Source: Pseudobdellovibrionaceae bacterium (GTDB lineage: Bacteria; Bdellovibrionota; Bdellovibrionia; Bdellovibrionales; JAMPXM01). Taken from it: a DNA stretch of 64,000 nt. The notes beneath the pieces were generated by a model. The model made no database searches. It saw only the letters and a program-made list of their open reading frames with translations, and had not been told where the DNA came from. Each line of letters opens with the position of its first letter. Position 1 is the stretch's first letter. The stretch covers positions 19,782-83,781 of the forward strand of contig CANHQR010000008.1 in NCBI GenBank assembly GCA_947462815.1, read 5' to 3'. This document shows positions 24,444 through 33,711 of this stretch, piece after piece. The position numbers and the translations under genes were made by a program.

Positions 24444-25459
24444 CTGCGTTTCTGTTGGCCGCAGGCCTTGGGACCCGATTGCGACCACTGACCTTGCATT
24501 GGCCAAAACCAGCGATTCCCTTTCTCAACGTTCCACTCATCGAATGGAGCTGGGCTTTACTGCAGCAGCAGAATCCAGAGCGACTCATTGTCAATCGGCA
24601 CTACCTGCCCGAGGGATTGAATCCCTGCCTCGCACGACTGGGCCAGGATGTTGAAGTCCACGTCAGCGACGAAGTCGCCGCTCCTCTGGGAAGCGGTGGT
24701 GCAATTTGGAATGCCCAACATCTCATCGATGCCGATCAGACTCTGCTCATCGCGAATGCGGACGAGGTGATTTTGCCTCTGCGGAGCGGGGCGCTGGATC
24801 GGCTCATTCAGCGCCATGAAGCCAGCGACGCTTTGGCCACTTTACTGGTGATGCGACACCCTCTTGCCGGCACACACTTCGGCGGCGTTTGGGTCGAGCC
24901 GGGAAGCTTCGCGATTGAAGGATTTGGACGACAAAAGCTCGAGGGTTGCGAGCCTTGGCACTACGTAGGCGTGATCGCCGTGAACTCGCACATCTTTAAC
25001 TATCTCCCCGACGGGGAGAGCAATTTACTCTACGACGCCGTGATGCGTGGACTGCATGCTGATGAACATGCGCTCATTCACCCCGAAGCTTTGTTCTGGA
25101 GAGAAACCGGTGATCCCGAATCCTTTCTCAACGCGAGCATCGACACACTCGATCTCATTTGTGCATCGGAAAATTCAGAGGCTCACACGACAGACGCCTG
25201 TGCATGGGGCCGAGAAGTACTTCGTCGACACAGTCAGAGCTATCTTTGGCAGTTCGGCGAAAGTCGATGCCTGATCCACGAAAGCGTCGGGGATGTCGTG
25301 AGACCGCAGATTCTCACGGCCATCGACTCAGGAAGGAGTCTCGGCCTGCAGGTGATTGGTGCGCACGTCAAATACGACGAGCCCGTTCGCGATCTGATCG
25401 CGTTACCGGGCTCGCATGTGACGAACCTCACTTCGCCGAGATCGATTACGGTTCCTTGA
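24440..25459 (+). CDS. murU: MurU-like sugar-1-phosphate nucleotidyltransferase
   Basis: The N-terminal signature FLLAAGLGTRLRPLTLHWPK identifies a nucleotidyltransferase that activates sugar-1-phosphates. Further features are VHVSDEVAAPLGSGGAIWNA and LLIANADEVI (metal-binding Asp position). In the AmgK-MurU pathway the enzyme turns MurNAc-1-phosphate into UDP-MurNAc, bypassing de novo MurA/MurB. The start is TTG at 24440, overlapping the amgK stop as TTGA, with GGAG five bases upstream. The C-terminal ~100 residues extend beyond the roughly 220-aa MurU core and may form a beta-helix-like tail. Its 3' end overlaps the convergent gene at 25446 by 14 bases. Confidence 0.85.
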   Translation: MTAFLLAAGLGTRLRPLTLHWPKPAIPFLNVPLIEWSWALLQQQNPERLIVNRHYLPEGLNPCLARLGQDVEVHVSDEVAAPLGSGGAIWNAQHLIDADQTLLIANADEVILPLRSGALDRLIQRHEASDALATLLVMRHPLAGTHFGGVWVEPGSFAIEGFGRQKLEGCEPWHYVGVIAVNSHIFNYLPDGESNLLYDAVMRGLHADEHALIHPEALFWRETGDPESFLNASIDTLDLICASENSEAHTTDACAWGREVLRRHSQSYLWQFGESRCLIHESVGDVVRPQILTAIDSGRSLGLQVIGAHVKYDEPVRDLIALPGSHVTNLTSPRSITVP

Positions 25460-26426
25460 TGAAGTTGTTTTGCGCATCTCGATCGCGATAACGTCGCGTC
25501 ACCATTTCCCAGATGTTGTCAGCCGCGACACCAATTTGGTCTTCACCGACCCGCTTCGAGAGACCGCTGAGCTTATTCTTGCTGTCGGCTCCGCCGCCTT
25601 TGCCAAGTCTGTTTCCGCCGCCAGCGAACATGCTGGAGTAGTCCACTGCACCCGAAGCGCCGCCGGCTACTCCCGCGCCGCCGCTGGTCTCACCCATTTG
25701 GCCAATCTTGCTCCCAAATTGGTCGTTAAGCTTCTTGCCGATGGCGGCAGATCCCCCAAGGGCATTCTTAATATCTTCCTCTCCATACCCGAGCGCAGCC
25801 AAACCCTCCGCGCTGAATGAATCGGGACCAAACGCCTTTCCATCTGGAGTTATGATTTTGCCATTCTCGAACTTCACACCTGCACCCTGGAGTTGACTGC
25901 GGATTTTGTTGAACTCGTCGCGGACTTTTTGCGATTGATCGGGGGTCAAACCGGGAATCACAGTGTTCGTTCCATTTGTGCCATCCGTTCCGTTTGTACC
26001 GCCTGGAGTTAGAGTTCCTCCGCCGTTGTTTGTGTTCGGAATCGTCCAATCCCAAGCCGCCATATTGGCGCCGGCATTATTGGATCTGCCCGAAGATCCG
26101 CCCATATTCGCAGCGGCGGCTGCCGACATCGCGGCAAAGGCATAGTGAATGCAAGCGGAGGGCGGCTTAGGGCAAGGGTTAGCGAACTTCAGATTCATTC
26201 CCGCCGAGGCTAAATTGGCGAGCATTCCCGCCATCTGGTTCGATCCTGTGTTGCGACCACTTTCGGAGGCGTTACCACCAGATCCAGGCATCACATAGCC
26301 CGCGCCTGGAGTCGGCGTCGCTACCACAACAGTGTTTGCGGAACTTAGGTCAGAGATGCCTACGGCGATCGAGATGGCGAGACCGAGCGCACATCGCACG
26401 TAAGGCGACATTTTCATTGGAGTCAT
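25446..26426 (-). CDS. Secreted Gly/Ser/Asn-rich protein with WE-TRxY C-terminus
   Basis: A 326-aa exported protein, last of the TadG-linked cluster. The signal peptide MKMSPYVRCALGLAISIAVG ends near SSAN. Then come an Ala/Met/Gly-rich region with two cysteines (ANPCPKPPSACIHY), a TPGGTNGTDGTNGTN repeat, a folded-looking central part (SQKVRDEFNKIRSQLQGAGV, GYGEEDIKNALGG) and a Gly-rich linker. It ends NIWEMVTRRYRDRDAQNNF, matching the ends of the two paralogues upstream (SLWEKATRQYQEQ...QN). The ATG at 26426 has CAGGGGGG just upstream; the longer frame from GTG 26456 overlaps the preceding gene. No known family is recognised. Confidence 0.75.
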   Translation of the reverse strand: MTPMKMSPYVRCALGLAISIAVGISDLSSANTVVVATPTPGAGYVMPGSGGNASESGRNTGSNQMAGMLANLASAGMNLKFANPCPKPPSACIHYAFAAMSAAAAANMGGSSGRSNNAGANMAAWDWTIPNTNNGGGTLTPGGTNGTDGTNGTNTVIPGLTPDQSQKVRDEFNKIRSQLQGAGVKFENGKIITPDGKAFGPDSFSAEGLAALGYGEEDIKNALGGSAAIGKKLNDQFGSKIGQMGETSGGAGVAGGASGAVDYSSMFAGGGNRLGKGGGADSKNKLSGLSKRVGEDQIGVAADNIWEMVTRRYRDRDAQNNFIKEP

Positions 26427-26452
26427 TTTCCCCCCTGACAGCTCACACCTAA

Positions 26453-27874
26453 TCACTTATCCAAGATCACATTCTGCTTTTGGACCTGCTCCTGATACTG
26501 TCGCGTTGCCTTTTCCCAGAGCGATGGTCCCATCGGACCTGTCACTCCATCCTTGGCAGGAACACTCATCCCCGCCAAACCGCGGTTCTTATATTTATCT
26601 CCTGGCAAGAAGCGCTTCAGATTCAATTTGCTGAGGAAACCGTCGTCCCCCGCGTCTCCACCTGTGGCCCGTCCACCGCCTCCACCACCAAATCCCCCGC
26701 CTCCACCACCGCTCGGATTCCCGCCGGAAACTCCCGTGATGGCCGAAGCACCTTCGCGACCACCGGCAGGTCCGCCTCCACCATCACCACCCAGTGAGCT
26801 CAGACCACCGCCACCGGGAGCGCCGCCACCGCCGCTACCTTGAGAGTCACCGCCACCGGCGGCATTGTTTCCACCCAGTGCGCCAAAGGGATTGGCCGCA
26901 CCTGGGTTGTTCGGATCGTCGGGCGAGTAGGGAACATTGCCACCATTTCCTCCACCGCCGGGAGGAGCCTGTACGCCGCCCGGAACGACTCCGGGACTTC
27001 CTCCGCCGCACATCTGCTTCTCCGCGTTTTCAGGACGCGCACAAAAACACGTGAGCGACTGATTGTTGGGATCCGAACAGTCACTCGGTGTGGGGAAGCT
27101 AAAGGGCGTCGGACTTGTCGACGCGGCAGCCGTCTGATTCGCACAGTTCTGGTTCTGCATCATATTGGCGCCATGTCGCAGAGCTGAGTTCATGTTCATC
27201 ACGCCGTTCATAGTGTAGTCTCGGCATTTGCGACGCGCCCTCTCGGCCCTACGCTTCCTTTCGGGATCCGCCGCCAGAGTCTCAATCTCTTCGTCACAGG
27301 TCGACTTACAAGCCGATACTGCGGCCATACAAGCCGCAGCCTTAGCTGCGTTCAACAATCCCATCAGTTTAGAAAGGTCAGCTTGGTTTTGACATTGAGC
27401 CTGCATGTTTTGACCCTGACTCTGCATCTGGCCCGCCATGCCGATCGCCTGATTGAGCATCATCTCAAACATCATGCCTTCTTGGGGACTCATACCCGCA
27501 GCGCCCAAGGTATTGCAGGCCAGTTGTGCCGTTTCGTGTTCCGCTTCGCAGCGCGTTTGCGAGGGCGAAGCGCCCGGAGCCGGAGCAGCGCCAGCTGGGG
27601 GAGCCGAAGCGGCACCCACCATGGCTTCGCAATCTGCATTTGGGAAAGCGGCCTGACACGAACCCATTCGCACTTCACGAGACATACTAGGATCGCGAGC
27701 ATATCGCGACAAATCTTCGCGGGTAACCTCACCCCTCTGCAAATCTTGCGACAGTTGTTGGCGATACCAATCCGCAGAGTTCGCCAAGGCTTTCGTGGAG
27801 AAAAGCATAACTACACAAAACATCACGGCAGGATCGAACTTGGATCTAATATACCCGAACCTAAGGAAGTGCAT
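26453..27874 (-). CDS. Secreted glycine-rich cysteine protein, paralogue A
   Basis: A 473-aa exported protein (signal core AVMFCVVMLFSTKALA, cleavage near ALANS). A unique ~70-residue N-terminal part (ADWYRQQLSQDLQRGEVTRE) is followed by a domain shared with the next gene upstream: ETAQLACNTLGAAGM, QCQNQADLSKLMGLLNAAKA, MMQNQNCANQ, NNQSLTCFCARPEN and MCGGG. Then about 130 residues are almost only Gly, Pro, Ala, Ser and Asn, and the last ~60 (FLSKLNLKRFLPGDKYKNRG ... SLWEKATRQYQEQ) are again strongly conserved. The pattern suggests a disulfide-bonded head, a flexible linker and a docking or sorting tail. Function unknown. GGGGGT precedes the ATG. Confidence 0.8.
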   Translation of the reverse strand: MHFLRFGYIRSKFDPAVMFCVVMLFSTKALANSADWYRQQLSQDLQRGEVTREDLSRYARDPSMSREVRMGSCQAAFPNADCEAMVGAASAPPAGAAPAPGASPSQTRCEAEHETAQLACNTLGAAGMSPQEGMMFEMMLNQAIGMAGQMQSQGQNMQAQCQNQADLSKLMGLLNAAKAAACMAAVSACKSTCDEEIETLAADPERKRRAERARRKCRDYTMNGVMNMNSALRHGANMMQNQNCANQTAAASTSPTPFSFPTPSDCSDPNNQSLTCFCARPENAEKQMCGGGSPGVVPGGVQAPPGGGGNGGNVPYSPDDPNNPGAANPFGALGGNNAAGGGDSQGSGGGGAPGGGGLSSLGGDGGGGPAGGREGASAITGVSGGNPSGGGGGGFGGGGGGRATGGDAGDDGFLSKLNLKRFLPGDKYKNRGLAGMSVPAKDGVTGPMGPSLWEKATRQYQEQVQKQNVILDK

Positions 27875-28038
27875 GAGGACCCCCAGAGTTCTTGTCGGAG
27901 GTCGACGCGAGCCACTTTAGGACATAAGTCGAGATTCTCTGGAGAATACGAGGGCTTGGCGAAATTTCCGCGTCGATCTTTTCGACGTCAAAAGATTCGG
28001 CGTCTCAAAGCGACACAGCCGCCCTGAACATCACGAGA

Positions 28039-29325
28039 TTATCGATCCGTGATGACATTCTGTTTCTGAATTTGCTCTTGATACTGGCGGGTGGCTTTTT
28101 CCCAAAGCGACGGACCCATGGGACCTGTGATCCCGTCTTTTGCCGTGCCATTCATTCCCGCGAGTCCACGATTCCTATACTTATCGCCAGGTAACAGCTT
28201 TTTGAGATTTAACTTCGACAAGAAGCCACCATCATCACCGCGACCACCACCACCACCACCACTGCCTCCGCCACCGGCGTGTCCTCCAGCGCCCGAGGTA
28301 TTACCGCTAGAAACGCCACCAATTGCACTACCGCGATCTCCATTCGAGCCGAAGGAACCCGTACTCTCTCCACCCAAACCACTCAATCCACCACCACCTG
28401 GCGCGCCACCACCACCGCTCCCTTGACTATCACCTCCACCGGCTCCGCTCTTGCCGTTCAAGCCTTCGAGCGGATTTGCCGCACCGGGATTCGTCGGATC
28501 GACAGGACTGTAAGGAACGTTTCCACCATTGCTTCCGCCAGGCGGCGACTGCACGCCGCCCCCGGGTGTCACACCAGGGTTACCGCCACCGCACATTGCT
28601 TTCGTGGAGTTTTCGGGCCGCGCACAAAAACAAGTGAGCGACTGATTGTTCGGATCTGTGCAATCACTCGGTGTCGGAAACCTGAAGGGAGTCGGGCTTG
28701 TGCTCGTCGCAGCTGTCGCATTCGCACAATTCTGATTTTGCATCATGTTGGCTGCGTGCTGAAGTGCTGAAGCCATGTTCGCCACTGTATTGATGCGGTA
28801 AGAAGCGCATCGTTCCGCCGTAGTTCGAATCTGCGAATTACGAATACCATCGAGGCGTGTAGCTTCTGTCGTCGCCGCATTAGCTCGAGCCGTTTCGGCC
28901 GCGGCGAGGTTGGCCGTCGCATCGGCTTCGCACGAAGACTTGCACTTCATGATGGCCGCCGTACAGGCCGCGGCCTTTGCCGCATTTAATAGCCCCATCA
29001 GCTTCGATAGATCCGCCTGGTTTTGACACTGCTTGTTCATATTTTGGCCGGAATTCGCCATTTGACCCGCAAGCTGTACGGCTTGGTTCAGCATCATTTC
29101 GAACATCGCGCCCTGAGCGGCGTCCATTCCAGCAGCACCCAAAGTGTTGCAGGCCATCTGTGCCGTTTGCGCGGCCGCTTTACACGCGTTGCCCTCTTTA
29201 TCGCCGCCACCACCGCCCTCTGCGAGGGCCAACTCCAACGAACTCAAGCAGGCGCAGGCAAGAACCAGGCGAAATCCGATCGAGAGCAGTTTGAATTGAA
29301 GGTCAAGTCCTGAAACGGACGGCAT
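28039..29325 (-). CDS. Secreted glycine-rich cysteine protein, paralogue B
   Basis: A 428-aa paralogue of the protein at 26453-27874. The longest frame starts at 29418, but the ATG at 29325 has AGGTGGGGG just upstream and gives a clean signal peptide (LLSIGFRLVLACACLSSLEL, cleavage near ALAEG). It lacks the unique N-terminal part of paralogue A but has the same cysteine domain (TAQMACNTLGAAGM, CQNQADLSKLMGLLNAAKA, LTCFCARPEN, MCGGG), a Gly-rich linker of different sequence and length, and the conserved tail (FLSKLNLKKLLPGDKYRNRG ... SLWEKATRQYQEQ). An Ala/Thr/Glu coiled-coil-like stretch replaces a charged segment of paralogue A. An operator-like palindrome lies about 75 bases upstream. Confidence 0.8.
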   Translation of the reverse strand: MPSVSGLDLQFKLLSIGFRLVLACACLSSLELALAEGGGGGDKEGNACKAAAQTAQMACNTLGAAGMDAAQGAMFEMMLNQAVQLAGQMANSGQNMNKQCQNQADLSKLMGLLNAAKAAACTAAIMKCKSSCEADATANLAAAETARANAATTEATRLDGIRNSQIRTTAERCASYRINTVANMASALQHAANMMQNQNCANATAATSTSPTPFRFPTPSDCTDPNNQSLTCFCARPENSTKAMCGGGNPGVTPGGGVQSPPGGSNGGNVPYSPVDPTNPGAANPLEGLNGKSGAGGGDSQGSGGGGAPGGGGLSGLGGESTGSFGSNGDRGSAIGGVSSGNTSGAGGHAGGGGSGGGGGGRGDDGGFLSKLNLKKLLPGDKYRNRGLAGMNGTAKDGITGPMGPSLWEKATRQYQEQIQKQNVITDR

Positions 29326-29399
29326 CGAGTCCCCCACCTGAAACAGTATCGGCGGAAGCCGTGAAAAGCTCAGAGAGAATTCGCGAACATTGAATCTCC

Positions 29400-29418
29400 A
29401 TGTCTCAAGTTGAAACAA
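29400..29418. promoter_or_regulatory. Operator candidate matching the 10519 palindrome
   Basis: Read on the minus strand, TTGTTTCAACTTGAGACAT agrees at 16 of 19 positions with the palindrome at 10519-10537. It lies 75 bases upstream of the paralogue B start and just inside the 97-base gap after the TadG-like gene. A looser match (28002-28017) sits upstream of paralogue A. Confidence 0.4.
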
Positions 29419-29421
29419 GGC

Positions 29422-31659
29422 TCACCATTCACCGAGCTGCGAAGGCGGATTTTTGAGATCGGCTTCGGTGTTATCCGCACCACCCACTTTCCATTTGCCG
29501 TTGAGGTGCTCGCGCGAAATCAACCGGACGGAGTAACCGCTGCGACCGCCAATAGCGCACTTCCCCGGAATCGGTGAATCCGGAAGGGCCGCCTGGGCGC
29601 ATTGTCCGAATCTCTCGGTTGGAAAAGCGAAGTTGGTCGCACGATGTGGGGCCCACATCGTCAAAAGATTTCGCCAATCGCGAATCATCCAGTGAACTTG
29701 CGGCTGAAGTTGTTGATCAATAGCCGGCGAACCGCCAAAGGCTGCTTCAATTTGCCCCTCCAAATTCACATTGGCAAAACCCGTTCCTACGTGCGACCCC
29801 AAATCCCCAGCTGGGACAGCACCGCTGGGCGCGAGTGTGACTCGACCAGAGTTTTGTCGAAGCGGGTTGATGAAAGTCGTCGTGCCTTGTGGATCGATGG
29901 AATAATAAGCGACATCAAACAAATTAGGAGCCACCATCGCCATTTCGAGGTTACGCAGTCGCGATAAAACCGCGTTGCTCATCATCGCGGGATTCACATA
30001 GTCATAAGCGAGCGCGTCACCTGTTTGCGCTACGCTGTAGAAACCCGTGAACCAGTTGTACATCAAACGATTGGCGGGAGGTGGCTGGCCGGAAGTTGAG
30101 TTCAACGAAAGGGCTCGCAGGAATTCGCGCCCTAAGCCCTGAGTCAAGTTCGATTGCATTCCCAGAGTGTCGCCAGGGAATCTCGAAAAATTAGGAATGT
30201 AAGTTGAATTCGCTGTGGGCAAACCGGCTCCGGGAAGTTGGCGAGGTGAGGTCAGGCGATCGGTTCTCGAGGACGGGTCCGCGGATGAAATTGGGTCGCT
30301 GGAGCTCCACCGATTGCCGTACCATGGTCCGATTCGCCCGCCGAAGGGTTGCGCGAAGGCTCTCGCTTCTATTGCAATCGGCTGACCAAATGGCGCAAAG
30401 GGCTTTCTCGGATTGGCGCGAGCCTTCACCCCAATCCAAGCCATGCACCAAGGATTCTTTTCGAAGCCTAAAGATGAATGAAAGGGATCTTGCTGGTTGG
30501 GCTCACCGGCCACGACAGCTCGCAAGACGCCCGTGGGATCTAATTGTTGAACCTGATTTTGTTCTTGAATTTGCCCATGATCGACTTGCGATCTCACGGT
30601 GAAGGTACAACCTGACTGACCCGAAAGGTCTCCCGTCGTATTGAAAAAATAGAGTGCGGTCGTCGTCAAAATCTCCGGGATGGTTGTTTCGCCGGGACGG
30701 GCGCCGCCTGCGCAATCACCAAGTGATAAGCCGTTGATAAAGTCGACGCTCGGCTGCGAATTGCGGCTCGCCTCTGTGAGATTCTTCAAAACAGTCTTTC
30801 GTACACCATCGCGAATCGGCTGATTGTCTCGATCGCGCGGATCGCCATTCACTAAGTTTGCTCGCAAACTCCAAATGGTTTGCTTTCGAGTCGAGGCCGA
30901 GAATTTATACATGCCAAGAATGCTAGCCAAAAAGGACCAGTTGAGCGGCGCCGCACTTCTGCAGCTCGCTCCAAACTGCGCCGAGGCTGCGATCGCATTC
31001 GCTTGGATGGCCGCATTGAGTCCAGCTGTATCCGGTGCGCCCCCTGTCGCGTTGATTGCAACAGGAGGTGCGGTAAAGCCTGACGTGTCTTGCCAACAAT
31101 AGTTTTCGTTGGGGTCGTTGGTCCGTCGAGCAAATTCGTACCAAAGAGGATTGGCAATACAAGATACCGGCACGGGACCATCTGCGGTCGCCGAGTGATT
31201 CTGCAACACATCTTGAAGCGCGCCCTGCGAACGCGCCGGTACCTGAGGGTCTGTTCGGCGACGGCCCAAAGTTCCTAACACATGATAGCGAAACGCCAAC
31301 AATTTGTAGTCTTGCCGAATCTGAAAATTGATGTGAGCGATCTCGTTCATCAACTCCGCTTGCTTACCGGCAGCGTAGAAGGCCCCCAGATCAACCGCGT
31401 TTTGCAAGTTGATCTTGTCGTGAACAAACAGGCCCATGTTGATCACCATGGCGAAGAACACGAAGAGAATCTGGAAAATGAGGGCGAGGAAAATTGAAAC
31501 TTGGCCGAGCTCGCTGCGCAGAGGCCGACGGCGGCCGGTGCTTCTCCAGACGCCTTCGAACATCTCGCGCCAACTCATGACGTCGCAGGACTCCGCTGAT
31601 GGAATCAGCTTTGGCTCGCGTTTCAAATGCGTCGAATTGGACCCCTCATGGATCAACAC
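29422..31659 (-). CDS. TadG-like Flp pilus-assembly family protein
   Basis: The N-terminus has the TadE/TadG pattern: a basic stretch (RRRPLRSE), then LGQVSIFLALIFQILFVFFA and a continuing amphipathic helix (NLQNAVDLGAFYAAGKQ, HINFQIRQDYKLL), as in pseudopilin-like anchors. The remaining ~600 residues are extracytoplasmic, with scattered cysteines and aromatic-rich repeats of unknown fold; I see no von Willebrand MIDAS motif. It is first in a block of four minus-strand genes encoding secreted proteins, so it may be the membrane or pilus-like component serving them. No tad ATPase, secretin or prepilin peptidase gene is in the window. The start is uncertain: GTG 31659 gives 745 aa, ATG 31578 gives 718 aa. 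Confidence 0.8.
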   Translation of the reverse strand: MLIHEGSNSTHLKREPKLIPSAESCDVMSWREMFEGVWRSTGRRRPLRSELGQVSIFLALIFQILFVFFAMVINMGLFVHDKINLQNAVDLGAFYAAGKQAELMNEIAHINFQIRQDYKLLAFRYHVLGTLGRRRTDPQVPARSQGALQDVLQNHSATADGPVPVSCIANPLWYEFARRTNDPNENYCWQDTSGFTAPPVAINATGGAPDTAGLNAAIQANAIAASAQFGASCRSAAPLNWSFLASILGMYKFSASTRKQTIWSLRANLVNGDPRDRDNQPIRDGVRKTVLKNLTEASRNSQPSVDFINGLSLGDCAGGARPGETTIPEILTTTALYFFNTTGDLSGQSGCTFTVRSQVDHGQIQEQNQVQQLDPTGVLRAVVAGEPNQQDPFHSSLGFEKNPWCMAWIGVKARANPRKPFAPFGQPIAIEARAFAQPFGGRIGPWYGNRWSSSDPISSADPSSRTDRLTSPRQLPGAGLPTANSTYIPNFSRFPGDTLGMQSNLTQGLGREFLRALSLNSTSGQPPPANRLMYNWFTGFYSVAQTGDALAYDYVNPAMMSNAVLSRLRNLEMAMVAPNLFDVAYYSIDPQGTTTFINPLRQNSGRVTLAPSGAVPAGDLGSHVGTGFANVNLEGQIEAAFGGSPAIDQQLQPQVHWMIRDWRNLLTMWAPHRATNFAFPTERFGQCAQAALPDSPIPGKCAIGGRSGYSVRLISREHLNGKWKVGGADNTEADLKNPPSQLGEW

Positions 31660-31768
31660 GGCTACCCCACCCTTCGTCTCAAAATCATAGCACGGTTGTC
31701 TCGAAATGATCCCATTGCTAACCTTAACTATCTACATTTGTGACACTCGCCAGACGGAGGCTTCCCAC

Positions 31769-32791
31769 ATGTTCATCCGCGAATCGCATCCTGACTCCAG
31801 CCGACGATCTCTTCGCCGAATCGCGCGCTTCGCTTCGCAAATCGCGACGGTTGCCTCGCTGATCTGTCTCCTAGTTTTGTTCGATATTGTCGCTGTCGCG
31901 ACCGCTACTGGCCAAGTCAACTCCGCTGCGAAATCCAACTTCCTCTACGAGGGCTGGTCAAAAGTCCTGATGCAAGGTCAGCATGTTGGCTACATCGTTC
32001 AGCGCTATGAGTTCGACAGCAAAAAGAAGCAATACAAGAGCACATCATTTCTCAAAACCGAAGCCGACGGTCACAAATTCACCGAAAGCCTGATTTCGAT
32101 TGCCGATGCTGCGCTGAAACCCGTTTCCTATCAATACACCAGCATCGTAGGACCCAAGACGATCACCATCGACGCGTCTTTCACGTCGAGCGGAGCGAGT
32201 GGCAAGCCTCAGACGATGACGGCAGTCGTCAATGAGAATGGCAAGAAGACCACGGTTCGAAACACGCTGCCCAAAGGCGCCTTTCTTTCAAGCTTCCTCG
32301 GCTACGTTATGCTGATGGGCGAACAAGGCATCAAGAAAGGCGTGAAGTACGCCTACGAGGCGGTCGCCGAAGAGGATGCGGGAATTTACAAAGGCGAAGC
32401 CTTCATCGCGTCTGAAGAAAGTGTGGAAGGCATCGCGACCTTCAAAGTCTTGAACACTTTTAAAGGTGCACGCTTCGTGAGTTTGATCACACACAAGGCA
32501 GAGGTTCTCGGAACTGAATCGCCCGCACAAGGCATCTCAACAGCCTTGGTGGGTAACATGTCCGAGGCCATCGGCTCTCACTCTCTGAACACGGCGACCT
32601 TGAACTCCTTGTTCGGCTCCGTACCCAAAGGTGAAAGCCTCAGCCTGATTCGCATGGCCTCCGGGAGCAAGGCCGTGACGCCTACAGCAAGTGCCCCACC
32701 TACTTCTGGAACTTCCACCAACTCAAAATCCGAAACACCTCAGATCGCGCCGGCTCCTCGCCCTTCTGCGAACTCCACCAAGAGCCCCTGA
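31769..32791 (+). CDS. Secreted protein of unknown function, 340 aa
   Basis: A basic N-terminus (RRSLRRIAR) and hydrophobic core (ATVASLICLLVLFDIVAVAT) indicate a signal peptide. The mature part (residues ~50-285) is a beta-rich domain beginning FLYEGWSKVLMQGQHVGYIV, with QYTSIVGPKTITIDASF and AEEDAGIYKGEAFIASEE, and a Pro/Ser/Thr tail. It resembles lipoprotein-carrier or LolA-like folds only loosely. The ATG at 31769 has CGGAGG seven bases upstream and is preferred over a longer frame from 31706. Its stop overlaps the ATG of the permease gene by one base, so it may be the periplasmic partner of that transporter, although it does not look like a peptide-binding protein. A TTGTCT-17-TAACCT promoter candidate lies near 31696-31724. 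Confidence 0.75.
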   Translation: MFIRESHPDSSRRSLRRIARFASQIATVASLICLLVLFDIVAVATATGQVNSAAKSNFLYEGWSKVLMQGQHVGYIVQRYEFDSKKKQYKSTSFLKTEADGHKFTESLISIADAALKPVSYQYTSIVGPKTITIDASFTSSGASGKPQTMTAVVNENGKKTTVRNTLPKGAFLSSFLGYVMLMGEQGIKKGVKYAYEAVAEEDAGIYKGEAFIASEESVEGIATFKVLNTFKGARFVSLITHKAEVLGTESPAQGISTALVGNMSEAIGSHSLNTATLNSLFGSVPKGESLSLIRMASGSKAVTPTASAPPTSGTSTNSKSETPQIAPAPRPSANSTKSP

Positions 32792-33711
32792 TGATCATCT
32801 ATACGCTTCGCCGACTTCTGTCCGCTTTGCCGGTACTCTTAGGAGTCTCCGCACTCAGCTTTAGTTTGCTGGCTTTCGTTCCTGGCGATCCCGTCGACAT
32901 CATGCTGGGTGATCAAGCGGCGACGGCGGACAAGGATGCTTTACGACGCGAGCTCGGCTTGGATCGACCCTTCACCGAACGACTCGCGGGCTTTTACTCC
33001 GGTCTCGCTCGACTCGATCTGGGAAGATCTCTGCAGTCGCGACGTCCGGTGAGCGAAGAAATTCTCGAGCGCGTTCCCGCGACCATCGAACTCACGATGG
33101 GCGCCATGTTCCTTGCCCTGAGTATCGGCATTCCCTTTGGTGTATTGGCCGCGGTTCGCCGCAACACTTGGGTCGAAAAGTTAGCGCTCGGATACGGACT
33201 TGTTGGGATGTCGACGCCGGGGTTCTGGTTGGGACCCATGTTGATATTGGGTTTCGCGATCCAGCTGGATTGGTTGCCCGTAAGTGAACGCGGCGGACTC
33301 GAACATCTCGTACTACCCAGTCTGACTTTGGCGCTTGGGCTTTCCGCCATTCTCACACAAGTCACACGGGCTTCGATGATTGAAGTCGTGCGCGAAGATT
33401 ACGTGAACGTCGCTCGCGCCAAAGGCCTGCGACCTTTCAAGATTTGGTTTAAGCACGCGCTGGCCAACGCGATGATGCCGATCATCACGATCATAGGTCT
33501 GCAGTTTGGCGCCTTGCTGACGGGAACGGTCATCGTCGAGACCATCTTCGACTGGCCGGGCGTGGGAACCTTGTTGTTCCAGGCCATTCAGCAACGCAAC
33601 TATCCTCTCGTCCAAGGTTGCGTATTGTTGATTGCGACCACCTACGTCGTCGTCAATTTGATCACGGATCTCGCCTACGCCGCCGCTAACCCCAAAGTGA
33701 GGCTGGGATGA
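32791..33711 (+). CDS. ABC transporter permease, DppB/OppB type
   Basis: A 306-aa inner-membrane permease. The start IYTLRRLLSALPVLLGVSAL and FVPGDPVDIMLG are hallmarks of the DppB/OppB family, as are six predicted membrane segments and the cytoplasmic EAA-like loop (YVNVARAKGLRPFKIWFKHA) that contacts the ATPase. Substrates are peptides, nickel or related compounds. It overlaps the next permease by four bases (ATGA). No binding protein or ATPase gene is adjacent, so those parts must be encoded elsewhere. Confidence 0.93.
   Translation: MIIYTLRRLLSALPVLLGVSALSFSLLAFVPGDPVDIMLGDQAATADKDALRRELGLDRPFTERLAGFYSGLARLDLGRSLQSRRPVSEEILERVPATIELTMGAMFLALSIGIPFGVLAAVRRNTWVEKLALGYGLVGMSTPGFWLGPMLILGFAIQLDWLPVSERGGLEHLVLPSLTLALGLSAILTQVTRASMIEVVREDYVNVARAKGLRPFKIWFKHALANAMMPIITIIGLQFGALLTGTVIVETIFDWPGVGTLLFQAIQQRNYPLVQGCVLLIATTYVVVNLITDLAYAAANPKVRLG

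Noticed and set aside
26553..26843. Proline-rich plus-strand frame of 96 aa
   Set aside because: It is the reverse complement of the glycine-rich linker of paralogue A; Gly-rich codons read as Pro on the other strand. The same holds for 28091-28426.
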